The notes: a model not told the origin generated them from the letters alone. A DNA stretch of 64,000 bases from Bartonella tamiae Th239 (GCF_000278275.1 NZ_JH725147.1:732849-796848); one strand, 5' to 3'; numbered from the stretch's first letter, positions 19,984 to 30,203 are shown. Made by a program: numbers and translations.

Positions 19984-20733
19984 TTAGAATTTGTAAGCAA
20001 CACCGACGCGAACGTCATTTGTTCTGTAATCAACATTGTATTTGAAATTGTCGTTACCGAAGTCTTTGTCACCAAAGTCTGTGTAACGATATTCAGCGCG
20101 GAGAATAACATTGTCAGTCATTGCATAGTCGAAACCTGCACCAACTGTCCAACCTGTCATTGTTTTGTCGCCGCTTGCGCTGCTATAAGTACCAGCAGTT
20201 GGATTTGAGAATCTTACGTTAGAATCAACTTTTGCGTAAGCAACACCAGCTGCGAAATAAGGCAACCAACGGTCAGCTGCGTAACCGATACGTGCACGTG
20301 TTGCACCAGCCCATTTTTCTTTGATTTTACCTCTTACAGTAAATTCATCTGCAGCACCTGCATTGTATGTTTCACTGCTGCTGTCGTCCATGTCAGCCCA
20401 AACCCAATCGGTTTCAGCACCGATTACAATGTTGTTGCCCATGTCGAAGTTGTAACCAGCATAAAGACCACCCATAAATCCTGATGGATCAGGTGAGAAG
20501 TTTTTGCCAAAGCCTGTGAAAGGGGTAGGTTGTAAATCACGACCACGGATTTTTTGGTCTGTATCAGCCCAAGTGCCACCAATTTGACCACCAGCGTAGA
20601 AACCAGTCCATGAGAACATTGGAGCTACATAAACGGGTGCTGGTTCTTGAACCATGACAACGTCAGCAGCTTTTGCGCCTGAGGCAGCTGTCAAAGCAAC
20701 AACTGATGCAGCGATGAGATATTTCATTTTCAT
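19984..20733 (-). CDS. Omp25/Omp31-type outer membrane beta-barrel protein
   Basis: A signal peptide (MKMKYLIAASVVALTAASGAKA) is followed by the short proline-rich linker and SWTGFYAGGQIGGTWAD, the entry to the eight-stranded OmpA-like barrel of the Brucella/Bartonella Omp25/31 family. The end, NDVRVGVAYKF, has the terminal phenylalanine used for outer-membrane insertion. The ATG at 20733 is chosen because GGAG lies six bases upstream; an earlier in-frame ATG overlaps that ribosome binding site. Such proteins are abundant surface antigens. It is a single-gene unit with a strong terminator. Confidence 0.92.
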   Translation of the reverse strand: MKMKYLIAASVVALTAASGAKAADVVMVQEPAPVYVAPMFSWTGFYAGGQIGGTWADTDQKIRGRDLQPTPFTGFGKNFSPDPSGFMGGLYAGYNFDMGNNIVIGAETDWVWADMDDSSSETYNAGAADEFTVRGKIKEKWAGATRARIGYAADRWLPYFAAGVAYAKVDSNVRFSNPTAGTYSSASGDKTMTGWTVGAGFDYAMTDNVILRAEYRYTDFGDKDFGNDNFKYNVDYRTNDVRVGVAYKF

Positions 20734-20931
20734 TTTTAACTCCATGCGATATGTTTTGCAGTTGAGATTAATATATGTGCTTAGTTATAAAAGTCTGTAG
20801 TAAAATTGCCACACTCTCAAAAAACTGTTTTTTTTTGTTTAAAAAGGCTTGAACATTTTTTTTATAGTAAACAAAACCTTTAAAAATGCAGCAAATCAGG
20901 GATTTTTCTGCGTGCTTTTCAAAACTTTTCT

Positions 20932-21552
20932 TTATCTATGAGCAAAAATATCTGTCTCTGGCCATCCCAAAAGATCTAATTTTGCCCTTGTTGGCAGAAA
21001 TTCAAAACATGATTTTGCCACTTTCTGTCTTTCGTCGCGAATAAGGCGCTGTTCTAAAACGTCTTTTAAACGATGAAGATAGAGAACATCTGATGCCGCA
21101 TATTCAATTTGCGATGTTGACAGTGTTTCGGCTGCCCAGTCAGATGATTGCTGCTGTTTGGATATATGAATATCGAGAAGTTCGTTGCAAAGTTCCTTCA
21201 GTCCGTGACGATCTGTATAGGTTCTTGTCAGTTTTGAAGCAATTTTCGTACAAAAAACTGGTTGAGGCATGACCTCAAAGGTATGAGTAAGAACAGCAAG
21301 ATCAAAGCGTCCAAAATGGAATATTTTTGTAATGGTATCATTTTTAAGCAATTGAACAAGATTAGGAGCGGTTTTTTGACCTTTTGCAATTTGAATTACA
21401 TCGGCTGTGCCATCTCCAGGGGAAAGTTGAACAACGCAGAGACGGTCGCGATGAGGATGCAATCCTAATGTTTCTGTATCAATAGCGACGGCATCGCCTT
21501 GATAATGAGTAAGATCAGGTAAGTCACCTTTATGTACACGTATTTCAGCCAT
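20932..21552 (-). CDS. rnd: Ribonuclease D (short form)
   Basis: A 206-residue DEDDy 3'-5' exonuclease: Exo I AIDTETLG, Exo II FHFGRFDLAVL, Exo III YAASDVLYLHRL. It has only the nuclease domain and lacks the HRDC domains of E. coli RNase D, as is usual in Rhizobiales. It trims tRNA and other structured RNA 3' ends. The frame is open about 49 codons further upstream, inside the preceding gene, but homology begins at MAEIRVHKGDLP. Its ATG overlaps the end of the dipeptidase gene by 8 bp, suggesting cotranscription. Confidence 0.93.
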   Translation of the reverse strand: MAEIRVHKGDLPDLTHYQGDAVAIDTETLGLHPHRDRLCVVQLSPGDGTADVIQIAKGQKTAPNLVQLLKNDTITKIFHFGRFDLAVLTHTFEVMPQPVFCTKIASKLTRTYTDRHGLKELCNELLDIHISKQQQSSDWAAETLSTSQIEYAASDVLYLHRLKDVLEQRLIRDERQKVAKSCFEFLPTRAKLDLLGWPETDIFAHR

Positions 21553-22942
21553 TCTTTTTATCTTTCTTTGCGATCGTAGAGAGGATACGCGCCCAAGAGC
21601 GTTGTCCTTTATGAAAAGATTTGAGATTATATTTTTCATTGGGTGAATGAATGCGATCATCATCAAGCCCAAAACCGACAAGCAATGATTCCATGCCAAG
21701 AAGTGTTTGAAAATCTCCTACTATTGGAATAGAGCCGCCCATAGCAGCCAATATTGCTGGTTTTTCCCACTCATCGGATAAAGCTTTTTGAGCCGCTTCA
21801 ACTAAAGGCGAATCATAAGGCAATTGAATAGCAGGAGAGGCTCCATGATCGATAAATGTAACATGACAATCTTCAGGCAATTGCGCCCGCACATACTGTC
21901 GAAATGCTTCTCTAATCTTTTCTGGGTCTTGTTGGTGAACCAAGCGAAAAGAAATTTTCGCGCGCGCTTGTGATGCAATGACGGTTTTAAATCCATCACC
22001 TTCATAACCGCCACTGATGCCATTCACTTCTGCGGTAGGGCGAGCCCATGTCAATTCAAGCACGGAACGTCCTTTTTCTCCTGAAGGTTGCGACAAGCCG
22101 ACTGGACCTAAAAACTCTTTAGCACCACGTCCTAATGCTTCCCATGATTCAAGAATTTGTTGCGGTGTTTCTTCAACGCCATCATAAAAATTTGGAAGAG
22201 TGATCCGTCCATCATTATCATGAAGTCCTGCAATAATTTTTGCTAATATGTGAATAGGGTTGGCCGCAGCACCACCAAAATAACCTGAGTGAAGGTCTCG
22301 ATCAGCAGCTGTAATAACAATTTCTTCACCGAGTAAACCACGTAAGCCTACAGAAATTGAAGGCGTATTCGCATTCCACATTGACGTGTCGCACACGAGT
22401 GCAAAATCAGCTTTAAGCTCTTCTTTATTGGCATGCAAAAAGGGATGCAAAGAGGGTGATCCTGACTCTTCTTCTCCCTCAAATAAAATGGTAACAGCAA
22501 CAGGTAGCTTACCTGTTTCTTGTTTGTAAGCACGACAGGCTTCAATAAAAGTCATTAATTGACCTTTATCATCAGAGGATCCGCGTGCAGAAATAATTTT
22601 CTCACCATTGAGATCCTTGATTTTGGGATCAAATGGATCATCATCCCATAACTCTAAGGGATCAACAGGTTGAACATCATAGTGCCCATAAAAAAGAACA
22701 TGCGGTGCATTGGGGTGGGGGCCTTCATGATGAGCAACCACCATAGGGTGTCCTTTTGTATCCCTACGTGAGGCTTGAAAACCGAGTGTTTTTAGATCTG
22801 ATACAAGAAGATCGGCCGCTTTTACACACTCATCTGCATAAGTTGGATCCGTCGAGATTGAAGGAATGCGTATAAGTGTAAAAAGACGCTCAAGACTGTC
22901 ATCAAGATTAGAATCAATACGGGATAAAACCTTTTCAATCAT
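21545..22942 (-). CDS. M20-family metallodipeptidase
   Basis: A 465-residue zinc peptidase of the M20 (CNDP-like) family. Visible motifs are FYGHYDVQP (first metal ligand and catalytic Asp), ARGSSDDKGQ (bridging Asp), LFEGEEESGSPSL (catalytic Glu pair), and the dimerisation domain in the middle (DLHSGYFGG). Family members hydrolyse dipeptides in the cytoplasm; the exact substrate cannot be predicted. It forms an apparent two-gene unit with rnd. Confidence 0.92.
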   Translation of the reverse strand: MIEKVLSRIDSNLDDSLERLFTLIRIPSISTDPTYADECVKAADLLVSDLKTLGFQASRRDTKGHPMVVAHHEGPHPNAPHVLFYGHYDVQPVDPLELWDDDPFDPKIKDLNGEKIISARGSSDDKGQLMTFIEACRAYKQETGKLPVAVTILFEGEEESGSPSLHPFLHANKEELKADFALVCDTSMWNANTPSISVGLRGLLGEEIVITAADRDLHSGYFGGAAANPIHILAKIIAGLHDNDGRITLPNFYDGVEETPQQILESWEALGRGAKEFLGPVGLSQPSGEKGRSVLELTWARPTAEVNGISGGYEGDGFKTVIASQARAKISFRLVHQQDPEKIREAFRQYVRAQLPEDCHVTFIDHGASPAIQLPYDSPLVEAAQKALSDEWEKPAILAAMGGSIPIVGDFQTLLGMESLLVGFGLDDDRIHSPNEKYNLKSFHKGQRSWARILSTIAKKDKKNG

Positions 22943-23008
22943 TGTTACACCTAATAGATTTAAAAAAGTAAGTTTAAGCCTCTTATACCCTTTTGCAAGC
23001 AGTTCTTA

Positions 23009-23884
23009 TTATTTTTGACAATAAGCGCAGTAAAAACTTGATCGTCCTGACTGTGTAATGCGTTGTATCGGTTTTTGGCAACGTCGGCATTTTTCGCCCA
23101 TGCGGTTATAAACTGAAAAGCGATGTTGAAAATAGCCTAAGGATCCATCTGTTTGGACATAATCTTTAAGTGAAGAGCCGCCAGCAATAATGGCTTCATG
23201 AATAACATCACGAATAGATACAGCAAGAAGTGCTGCACTTGTTTGAGCTTTTTTTGAATGAAGCGCAAGTGTATATGCAGGTCTTTCAGGAGATAATCCT
23301 GCTCGCCACAAAGCTTCGCAAACATAGATATTACCGAGCCCTGCAATAAGTGATTGATCTAAGAGGGCGGCTTTAAGAGGGGCTTTTTTGTTTGCGAAAA
23401 TTTTTTGAAGATAATGGCCAGAAAGCGTATTGCCTGTGGGTTCAACGCCAAGTTTTGACAATATGGGATGATCATTAAGTGTTTCTGTTTTGACAAGTTC
23501 TATAAAACCAAAACGCCGTGGATCATTGTAAATAATATGCAATGTTTGATGTTTGTTTGTGAAAACTTGCATCTCAAAATGATCATGAACGGATAATTTG
23601 CCCTTGGTAAAATAATCATCATGAAGCAGTTCGTTTTCTATACGCCAAGATCCTGACATACCTAAATGGCTTATGATTGTTTCGTGTGATGAAAGATGGA
23701 TGAGCAAATATTTCGCACGACGCGTAAGAGCAATAACTTTCAGTCCGATTAAAATTTTTGAAAAATTTTCAGGAAAGGGATAGCGTAAATTTGCGCGATT
23801 TGTTTTAGCAGTTAGTATTTTTGCATCTGTGAGAACAGGCTCTAAGCCGCGTTTAACGGTCTCAACTTCAGGTAATTCAGGCAT
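23009..23884 (-). CDS. mutM: Formamidopyrimidine-DNA glycosylase
   Basis: A 291-residue base-excision repair enzyme that removes 8-oxoguanine and formamidopyrimidines. The catalytic proline and Glu are in MPELPEVETV. The helix-two-turn-helix lies around LIAGLGNIYVCEALW, and the C-terminal zinc finger has four cysteines in CRRCQKP...FYCAYC. All active-site residues are present and the length is normal. Confidence 0.97.
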   Translation of the reverse strand: MPELPEVETVKRGLEPVLTDAKILTAKTNRANLRYPFPENFSKILIGLKVIALTRRAKYLLIHLSSHETIISHLGMSGSWRIENELLHDDYFTKGKLSVHDHFEMQVFTNKHQTLHIIYNDPRRFGFIELVKTETLNDHPILSKLGVEPTGNTLSGHYLQKIFANKKAPLKAALLDQSLIAGLGNIYVCEALWRAGLSPERPAYTLALHSKKAQTSAALLAVSIRDVIHEAIIAGGSSLKDYVQTDGSLGYFQHRFSVYNRMGEKCRRCQKPIQRITQSGRSSFYCAYCQK

Positions 23885-24164
23885 ATCACAGATAATCCAT
23901 TTTTGTGATTAGACATTCATCTTTTCTCAGTCATTTTCTTTGTGTTCGATAAAGATGAGGTCTTTTATGTTATAATAGAACCATTTGAGTTTCATTCAAT
24001 TTTCACTAATGGATAAAAATTTTAAAAACAATCATGACAAATTTTATTGAACTTTAATAGTGAAAGCATGACAATTGGTTGATGCATGAAGTGTTATTTA
24101 ATGACTCATAAAATGAACATATGCATTTGATAAAATGGTCGGGCTATATCCGACCACTTATTGT

Positions 24165-25415
24165 TCATTGACACCATTCGCCTTGACGAAAAACAGGAAT
24201 ATGCGTTCCGTCACTATGGATGCCATCAATATTTATTTCTCCAGAACCTATCATCCAATCAATGTGAATAAAACTTTTATTGCCACCTCTTCGTGCAATT
24301 TCATCTGCCGATAACGATGTACCATTTACAAAACATTTCGAATAACATTGTCCAAGGGCAATATGGCAAGCAGCATTCTCATCAAATAAAGTATTATAGA
24401 ATAACAAACCACTTGTTGAAATTGGCGATGAATGGGGGACAAGTGCAACTTCACCAAGTCGACGAGCGCCTTCATCAGTGTCTAAAATTTGTTGAAGCAC
24501 TTTTTCACCTTTTGATGCATGGGCTTCGATAATGCGTCCATTTTCAAATTTGACGCGTATGTCATCAATGAGCGTACCTTGATGGGACAGGGGTTTGGTT
24601 GAACTTACAAAACCTTCAACTTTATTGGCATGGGGTGTTGTGAAGACCTCTTCGGTTGGTATGTTTGGATTACAGGTAATACCATTTTTTGCTGTAGAGG
24701 CTCCGCCATGCCATTCATGCATATCAGCTAAGCCAACGATTAAATCTGTTCCTGGTCCTTTAAAATGCAATGCGCTAAAGCGATGTTCATTTAACCATTT
24801 TGAGCGTTGTTTTAAATGTGCATTATGGTTTTCCCAAGCCGTGATAGCATCATCTTTATTAACACGCGATGCAGCAAAAATAGCCTCGGCTAATTTTTGA
24901 GTGGCTTCGACAATCGGTAAATCCGGAAAAACAACAGCTGCCCAAGATGGATTGGGATATGAAACAATATTCCAATTCACATCAAATCCTGCAATTTTCT
25001 CTAAAGCAGGCTGTGAAGCCATTGAAGCGGCTTTATTTAAACGGGCAACTTTTTGTGCATCTTGATCTGCCAGAAGTAAAGGATTGTCTCCCGCAATCGC
25101 AAGTCGAGCTGCACCTTGTGAAAAAGCTTTGGCCATACCTTCATAAAGCCAATCGGCTGCTTGATCAAAGCTTTCGTCATGTCCATTTTTAAAGCGTTCA
25201 AGAGAAAGCGTTTCGTCATGGAAAAAAGGTGTTATGACTCCAGCGCCATGGCGATAAGCATGATGGGCGATACGCCGTACAAGTGGCATTGCTGCAATTG
25301 GGGCAGTAAGAACAATATCTTGACCTTTTTTTAATCCAAGACCAACTTTGATAGCAACTTCCGCAAGGCGATCTAATTTCACAGGATCGATCAAAATATG
25401 GGCATCGTGATGCAT
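24165..25415 (-). CDS. M29-family aminopeptidase
   Basis: A 416-residue thermophilic-type (AmpS/PepS/aminopeptidase T) metallopeptidase. The N-terminal domain holds VGLGLKKGQDIVLTAP. The C-terminal metal-binding half has NIPTEEVFTTPH (metal-binding Glu), EVALVPHSSPIS and the LGQCYSKCF...IHIDWMIGS region. It removes N-terminal residues from peptides in the cytoplasm. GGA precedes the ATG closely. It stands alone, with about 280 bp of gene-free sequence downstream toward mutM and 298 bp upstream. Confidence 0.93.
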   Translation of the reverse strand: MHHDAHILIDPVKLDRLAEVAIKVGLGLKKGQDIVLTAPIAAMPLVRRIAHHAYRHGAGVITPFFHDETLSLERFKNGHDESFDQAADWLYEGMAKAFSQGAARLAIAGDNPLLLADQDAQKVARLNKAASMASQPALEKIAGFDVNWNIVSYPNPSWAAVVFPDLPIVEATQKLAEAIFAASRVNKDDAITAWENHNAHLKQRSKWLNEHRFSALHFKGPGTDLIVGLADMHEWHGGASTAKNGITCNPNIPTEEVFTTPHANKVEGFVSSTKPLSHQGTLIDDIRVKFENGRIIEAHASKGEKVLQQILDTDEGARRLGEVALVPHSSPISTSGLLFYNTLFDENAACHIALGQCYSKCFVNGTSLSADEIARRGGNKSFIHIDWMIGSGEINIDGIHSDGTHIPVFRQGEWCQ

Positions 25416-25713
25416 AAAATATCCTTTTAATGATTATAGTGTTTATCTTTAAGATGATAGCGCTCATAATTGGCAATGAATTTATAAAAAACGTTGTTCA
25501 TTAAGTCATGACATTTAAAATGGAAATCTCCTTATCAAAAACAGTTCATAGTCTTATAATTCATCCTAGGAATAAAGGTGCGTAATTTTTTAAAGAATAT
25601 CCCTTTATTTAGAAAATAAGTATGGCTACTATTATGATCAAGACGCAAGATGTAAATTGCCTATTCACTCAATCATGTTACCTTGCATCTGTATTTTGGG
25701 AGAGGAAAATTTT

Positions 25714-26658
25714 ATGAAACCAAACATTATGGTATTGAGTCCCTTGCGTGAACATCAGATGGAACAATTAAAGCGCGATTATCACTTATTGCGTGCTGAT
25801 CAAGCCGATGATTTAAATAATTTTGTCAAGCATAATGGTTCCCGTTGTCAAACTCTTATTACGAGCGGTAATATTGTTTTGGATAAAACTTTATTGGATA
25901 AAATGCCTGAGCTAGGTTTAGTTGCTTGTGTTACAGTTGGGTATGATCAAATTAATCTGGCTGATTTAAAAGCACGCAACATTTATTTATCCAATACTCC
26001 TGATGTGTTAACTGATGACGTTGCAGATGTTGCATTAATGTTAATGCTTTCGGCAAGGCGGAATTTAATTTCAGGCGATCGTTATGTGCGCTCTGGCGAT
26101 TGGGAGATAAAAGGACCTATGCCATTAACTGATACAACTGCGAAAAAACGCGCTGGTATTATGGGCTTAGGGCGTATTGGAAAGGCTATTGCTAAGCGGT
26201 ATGAAAGTTGTGGTTTAGAAATTGGATATTACGGACGCAAACAAAAAAATGATGTCTCTTATCAGTTTTTTTCTTCTTTAGAAAATATGGCCAAATGGGC
26301 TGATATTTTGGTTGTCGCTGTTACAGGAGGGAAAGAAACAGAAAAACTTGTTTCTAGTAAAGTGATTAAGGCGCTTGGAAAACATGGATCTCTTATCAAC
26401 ATCGCCCGCGGCAGTGTAATTGATGAAAATGCCTTAATTGAAGCTTTGCAAAAAAAACAGATTGCTCATGCAGGTCTCGATGTTTTTTTAAATGAACCAC
26501 ACATAAATAAAGCATTTAGAGATTTAGATAATGTTGTTCTTTATCCTCACCATGCTAGTGGCACGGTTTCCACACGGGATAAAATGTCACAATTGGTGTT
26601 TGATAATATTGAAGCATTTTACGCTAACAAACCTTTGTTGAGTGCAGTAAATTTATAA
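25714..26658 (+). CDS. D-isomer specific 2-hydroxyacid dehydrogenase
   Basis: A 314-residue NAD(P)-dependent dehydrogenase. The nucleotide-binding domain carries GIMGLGRIGKAIAKR. The catalytic Arg is in NIARGSVIDE, the Glu in VFLNEP and the His in LYPHHASGT, the standard triad. Relatives reduce glyoxylate, hydroxypyruvate or 2-ketogluconate, and which is used here is unclear. The start at 25714 is set by a GGAGAGGA about seven bases upstream; the frame is open further upstream, but that segment has no family similarity. Confidence 0.9.
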   Translation: MKPNIMVLSPLREHQMEQLKRDYHLLRADQADDLNNFVKHNGSRCQTLITSGNIVLDKTLLDKMPELGLVACVTVGYDQINLADLKARNIYLSNTPDVLTDDVADVALMLMLSARRNLISGDRYVRSGDWEIKGPMPLTDTTAKKRAGIMGLGRIGKAIAKRYESCGLEIGYYGRKQKNDVSYQFFSSLENMAKWADILVVAVTGGKETEKLVSSKVIKALGKHGSLINIARGSVIDENALIEALQKKQIAHAGLDVFLNEPHINKAFRDLDNVVLYPHHASGTVSTRDKMSQLVFDNIEAFYANKPLLSAVNL

Positions 26659-27001
26659 GCTTTCACAGATCTTAATCTCATTTAATTTTAGTTAGTTCTT
26701 TGTAAAATAATTGACAGCACAATTAAAATAAAGTCTTTTTGTTTTAACATATGCATATTGAGATGAGGTTATTTCTTTTCTTCCTGATCTTATCACTTTG
26801 GAATAAGAAAGCTGCATCGTTTATCATTAAAGTAATAATCTCTATTATCACGCTACAATGCTAAGATACGACTATGTTAAAAGAATTTAGATCGTCTTAA
26901 GTAAGGATGATTTTTTAGTCCAATCACTCTTTAGTCCCTATGATATAAGGTTTAAGAGTTGATGTGCTGATGATAGCAAGTATCACCACTTTTTTTATTT
27001 T
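26659..27001. other. Intergenic stretch without a recognisable gene
   Basis: About 340 bp between the convergent dehydrogenase and moaA genes. It is AT-rich with only short frames, and I see no strong terminator hairpin or RNA gene. Confidence 0.5.
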
Positions 27002-28009
27002 TTAGCCACCTAAATGTGACATGTGGCGACGAAGTCCGCATGTTTTATTTTCTTTAATAAGAAAATCATGTCCTTTTGGTTTGTATTCAATTGCTTGATA
27101 AATTTTAGCCATAAGCTGTTCGTCACTTTCGCTCAGACGCATAGCTTCTCTTAATTCTACCATGCCTGTTTGTCCCATGCAGGGAAAAAGCTCTCCTTTC
27201 GAGCTGATGCGAATACGATTGCAAGAAGCACAAAAATCGCATGATAGTGGTGTTATAAAGCCAAGACGGCCTCCTGTTTCTGCGACTTTAACGTAACGCG
27301 CAGGTCCACCTGATGAATGTGCATCTGGGATAAGAGTCCATCTTTGTGACAAATCATTGCGTATTGATTGAAGTGAAATATGAGTTTGAAATCGGTCATG
27401 ACCCGTTTCTCCCATAGGCATTTCTTCAATTAAAGTTAGATCCATGCCGCGTTTATGCGTAAAGCGGATCATATCGTCAACTTCATTTAAAAAGGCACCG
27501 CGCATCGCAACAGCATTGATTTTAATTTTTAATCCCGTGTCTTGTGCCGCATCAAGCCCTTCAAAAACATGGTTTATATTGCCGCGACGGGTTATGTTTT
27601 TGTATCGCTCTGGATCGAGTGTATCAAGGGAAACATTGATCCGCCTCACTCCGTTTTCATATAACGCTTTTGCATAACGTGATAAAAGTGTTCCATTGGT
27701 TGTTAGTGTCACTTCATCAAGCTCGACACCAATGTGCTGGCTTAACATTTCAAATAAGGAGATAACATTACGTCTGACTAATGGTTCGCCTCCAGTCACA
27801 CGAATTTTCTTAATGCCCATATCAATCAGTTTGGAACTAACACGATAAAGCTCCTCAATGGTCAAAAGATCTTTTTTAGGCAAAAACACCATATCTTCTG
27901 ACATGCAATACACACACCGTAAATCGCATCGATCTGTCACAGAAAGACGTAAATATGTGACCTTTCTTCCAAAAGGATCAACCAATTTTGAATTCGATTT
28001 TGTTTGCAC
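27002..28009 (-). CDS. moaA: GTP 3',8-cyclase MoaA
   Basis: A 335-residue radical SAM enzyme for the first step of molybdenum cofactor synthesis. The SAM cluster motif is CDLRCVYC, and the C-terminal second cluster is CDFCASCNRIRISSKGELFPC split over CxxC and a distant Cys. The protein ends with the Gly-Gly needed for activity. The start is a GTG. It is separate from moeB, and no other moa genes are in the window. Confidence 0.96.
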   Translation of the reverse strand: MQTKSNSKLVDPFGRKVTYLRLSVTDRCDLRCVYCMSEDMVFLPKKDLLTIEELYRVSSKLIDMGIKKIRVTGGEPLVRRNVISLFEMLSQHIGVELDEVTLTTNGTLLSRYAKALYENGVRRINVSLDTLDPERYKNITRRGNINHVFEGLDAAQDTGLKIKINAVAMRGAFLNEVDDMIRFTHKRGMDLTLIEEMPMGETGHDRFQTHISLQSIRNDLSQRWTLIPDAHSSGGPARYVKVAETGGRLGFITPLSCDFCASCNRIRISSKGELFPCMGQTGMVELREAMRLSESDEQLMAKIYQAIEYKPKGHDFLIKENKTCGLRRHMSHLGG

Positions 28010-28424
28010 GTTTTTTCTTTCAAGTCGATAGGCGTATGATTGGTTCTTCTATTTATATATTGCTGTTTTATTCAAGAACCAAGAGGGAAAAGATAATTGT
28101 CTCTTCAAAAATCAAGACAACTTAAAGCGAATACCGTTTGTATAATAGACATGTTATTTACTTTTATGAAGAAAAAAATTAGAAAAATTAATTTTTAGTC
28201 GCTTCGTTGACCACAAAGTTTTACTCTGTAAAATATATGATAAAAAACGCAAAATGAACTGACGGATTTTTAGTGGGTTCATAATATTTCGATATTTATT
28301 ATAAAAAGTATTAAAAGTGCGGCTTTTTTGCATTTCAATGTTTTGACATATTGTATTTTTTTTAATTGCAACAATATAAGAGCTTAAGCGTTATACGTAA
28401 GCATAAGATAAAAGATAATTTCAT
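28010..28424. other. Divergent intergenic region, no gene seen
   Basis: About 415 bp separating divergent moaA and the small membrane protein gene. It must hold both promoters. I see no convincing riboswitch fold or RNA gene; the sequence is AT-rich. Confidence 0.5.
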
Positions 28425-28754
28425 ATGTTTCGGGGAATTGCCAAATTTGTGTCTGTTTTATTTTTATTGGCGTTATTGACAATAGCTATAATTGATAGTG
28501 CACGCAGTATTGGCCAATCAGATATTATCTTAACACCATTTTATACCTTATTGGAAAGCATAGTCCAATTTGAACTAAATAACATTAAAGATGGGGTGGA
28601 AATGACGTTTTCTTCCTATCTTTCATATTCGGTAGTCTTTTTTATAAAACTACCTGCGGTTGTTATTTTGGGCTTATTGTCTCTTTTATTTTTTGTGATT
28701 GGGTATAAGCAGAACCAAAGCTTGAGTGAATCAAGCGATTTAAGGAAAATATAA
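28425..28754 (+). CDS. Small conserved-looking membrane protein, function unknown
   Basis: A 109-residue protein with two strongly hydrophobic segments. The first is near the N-terminus ([15 protein letters not shown]), which may be a signal anchor. The second spans about residues 72-93 ([20 protein letters not shown]). Between them is a hydrophilic stretch of about 45 residues probably on the periplasmic side. The tail is polar. Its stop codon overlaps the msrA ATG (TAATG), so the two are translated together, but this gives little clue to its role. Confidence 0.75.
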   Translation: MFRGIAKFVSVLFLLALLTIAIIDSARSIGQSDIILTPFYTLLESIVQFELNNIKDGVEMTFSSYLSYSVVFFIKLPAVVILGLLSLLFFVIGYKQNQSLSESSDLRKI

Positions 28755-29419
28755 TGTATACATTATCCTCTTTATTTGAAAAAACTATGATGCCCTCGCA
28801 AGACACAGCTTTGCCAGGTCGTTCAACACCTATTCAAACTGCACAAACGCATTTTGTGAACGGTCGTAAGCTTAAAGGACCGTATCCTGAAGGACTTCGC
28901 CACATCGTAGTGGCAATGGGTTGTTTTTGGGGTGTTGAACGGTTGTTTTGGAATCTAGATGGTGTCTATGTGACTGCAGTAGGTTATATTGGAGGCTTTA
29001 CGCCTAATCCGACTTATGAAGAAGTGTGCACTGGTAAAACAGGCCATACAGAAGGGGCTTTAATTGTTTATGATCCAAAAAAAATAAATTTGCAGGATTT
29101 GCTTGCTATTTTTTGGGAAGAACATAACCCCACACAAGGTATGCGTCAGGGAAATGATGTCGGAAATAATTATCGTTCAGCGCTTTATTTAAGTCGTGAA
29201 GAAGATTTTAAACAAGCGGTGGAAAGTAAAGAACTGTTTCAAAAAGCGCTTGATGCACGTGGATTAGGAAAAATCACGACTGAGATTGAAATGGAAACAC
29301 CTTTTTATTTTGCAGAAGATTATCATCAGCAATATTTGGCAAAAAATCCAAATGGATATTGTGGATTAAAAGGTACGGGTGTGTCATGCCCAATTCCTTT
29401 ACGTGAGGTTGTAAAATAA
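28754..29419 (+). CDS. msrA: Peptide-methionine (S)-S-oxide reductase MsrA
   Basis: A 221-residue repair enzyme reducing methionine-S-sulfoxide. The catalytic GCFWG has its Cys at residue 57. [23 protein letters not shown] and the DYHQQYL motif are intact, and a C-terminal NGYCG supplies a resolving cysteine. It has about 50 extra N-terminal residues before the catalytic motif, common in alphaproteobacteria, with no signal peptide. It is translationally coupled to the upstream membrane protein. Confidence 0.96.
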   Translation: MYTLSSLFEKTMMPSQDTALPGRSTPIQTAQTHFVNGRKLKGPYPEGLRHIVVAMGCFWGVERLFWNLDGVYVTAVGYIGGFTPNPTYEEVCTGKTGHTEGALIVYDPKKINLQDLLAIFWEEHNPTQGMRQGNDVGNNYRSALYLSREEDFKQAVESKELFQKALDARGLGKITTEIEMETPFYFAEDYHQQYLAKNPNGYCGLKGTGVSCPIPLREVVK

Positions 29420-29551
29420 TTTAAGATGATTTTATTGAAAAACATACCATGACGCAATTGTTATTCAATAAATAGACGTATCGAAATGGTGTGTTCGTTT
29501 TTATATATCATGCGATATAGATCAAACTTATGAAGACATAAAATTTAAGAG

Positions 29552-29573
29552 GCCGCCCTAATAATGGGGCGGC
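29552..29573. terminator. GC-rich hairpin shared by msrA and slyX ends
   Basis: A 7-bp perfect stem (gccgccc / gggcggc) with an 8-base loop is followed on the plus strand by ctttgtta. It is a plausible terminator for msrA. It also covers the last codons and stop of slyX on the other strand, so the end of that gene is constrained by the hairpin. Confidence 0.6.
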
Positions 29574-29776
29574 TTTGTTATAGGGATATCGGGGGGAATT
29601 TGCTCTTCTAAATGAACAAAACGTTTGGTTAATAACGTCAATTGATGTTCAATACGCTCTATTGTTTTCCATTGTTGAGCCAAAACGGATGATAATTCAT
29701 CAATTGTTTTTTCTTGCTCTGAAACTTTTATTTCAAGTTCAACAAGCCGTTCATTATTAACCATATTGTACATCAT
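29558..29776 (-). CDS. slyX: SlyX-family small coiled-coil protein
   Basis: A protein of about 72 residues, nearly all one heptad-rich helix (ERLVELEIKVSEQEKTIDEL and onward), ending in PPHY, the hallmark end of SlyX. Its molecular role is unknown. The start is uncertain: an ATG at 29776 has GAG seven bases upstream, while an ATG at 29764 overlaps the original stop codon of the globin gene. Cotranscription with that broken globin gene is likely. Confidence 0.82.
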   Translation of the reverse strand: MMYNMVNNERLVELEIKVSEQEKTIDELSSVLAQQWKTIERIEHQLTLLTKRFVHLEEQIPPDIPITKPPHY

Positions 29777-30199
29777 TATTATCTCGAATATAACGCTCAC
29801 CTGTTTTCAACATAACATTATGTTGATTAGCAACACCTAATTCCAAGCTATAGGTCATTTGGGTAGCTTTTTTAATAAATAATTCTGCATCTTCTGGAAT
29901 ACAGATATCTTCTACTGTGTTTTTAATACTGTGTTTTTAAAAATTTCAAGCCAACGATCAAAATGATACGCATCAATTGGCAATACACCATGTTTTGGCA
30001 TTGGGCGGCCATCATAACGTCGACTAAGTAAAATTACAGAAGACCAAAACGCAAGCATTCGTTGTAAATGGGGTTCCCAATCATGAATACGCTCTTCAAA
30101 AATTAGACCAATAAGCGTGTCATGTTGAATGCGACCATAAAAACTTTGAGCACCATTCTCAATAACGTCATCATCAATTGCGATTGCTTCTAGTGTCAA
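29757..30199 (-). pseudogene. Group III truncated haemoglobin, broken by a 14-bp tandem duplication
   Basis: Codons 1-95 encode the front of a group III 2-on-2 haemoglobin: FYGRIQHDTLIGLIFEERI, then DWEPHLQRMLAFWSSV. Then the 14 bases tactgtgtttttaa occur twice without a gap (29913-29926 and 29927-29940), shifting the frame to an early stop. Removing one copy restores a frame reading NTVEDICIPEDAELFIKKA, which continues to a stop at 29757-29759 and gives the expected length of about 143 residues. The lost part includes the last helices, so the product is probably unfolded. The family binds oxygen or nitric oxide. The start is a TTG with no strong ribosome binding site. Confidence 0.88.
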
Positions 30200-30203
30200 G
30201 ATC

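Noticed and set aside
28010-28424. A molybdenum-cofactor riboswitch before moaA
   Set aside because: No conserved stems could be drawn in the AT-rich leader.
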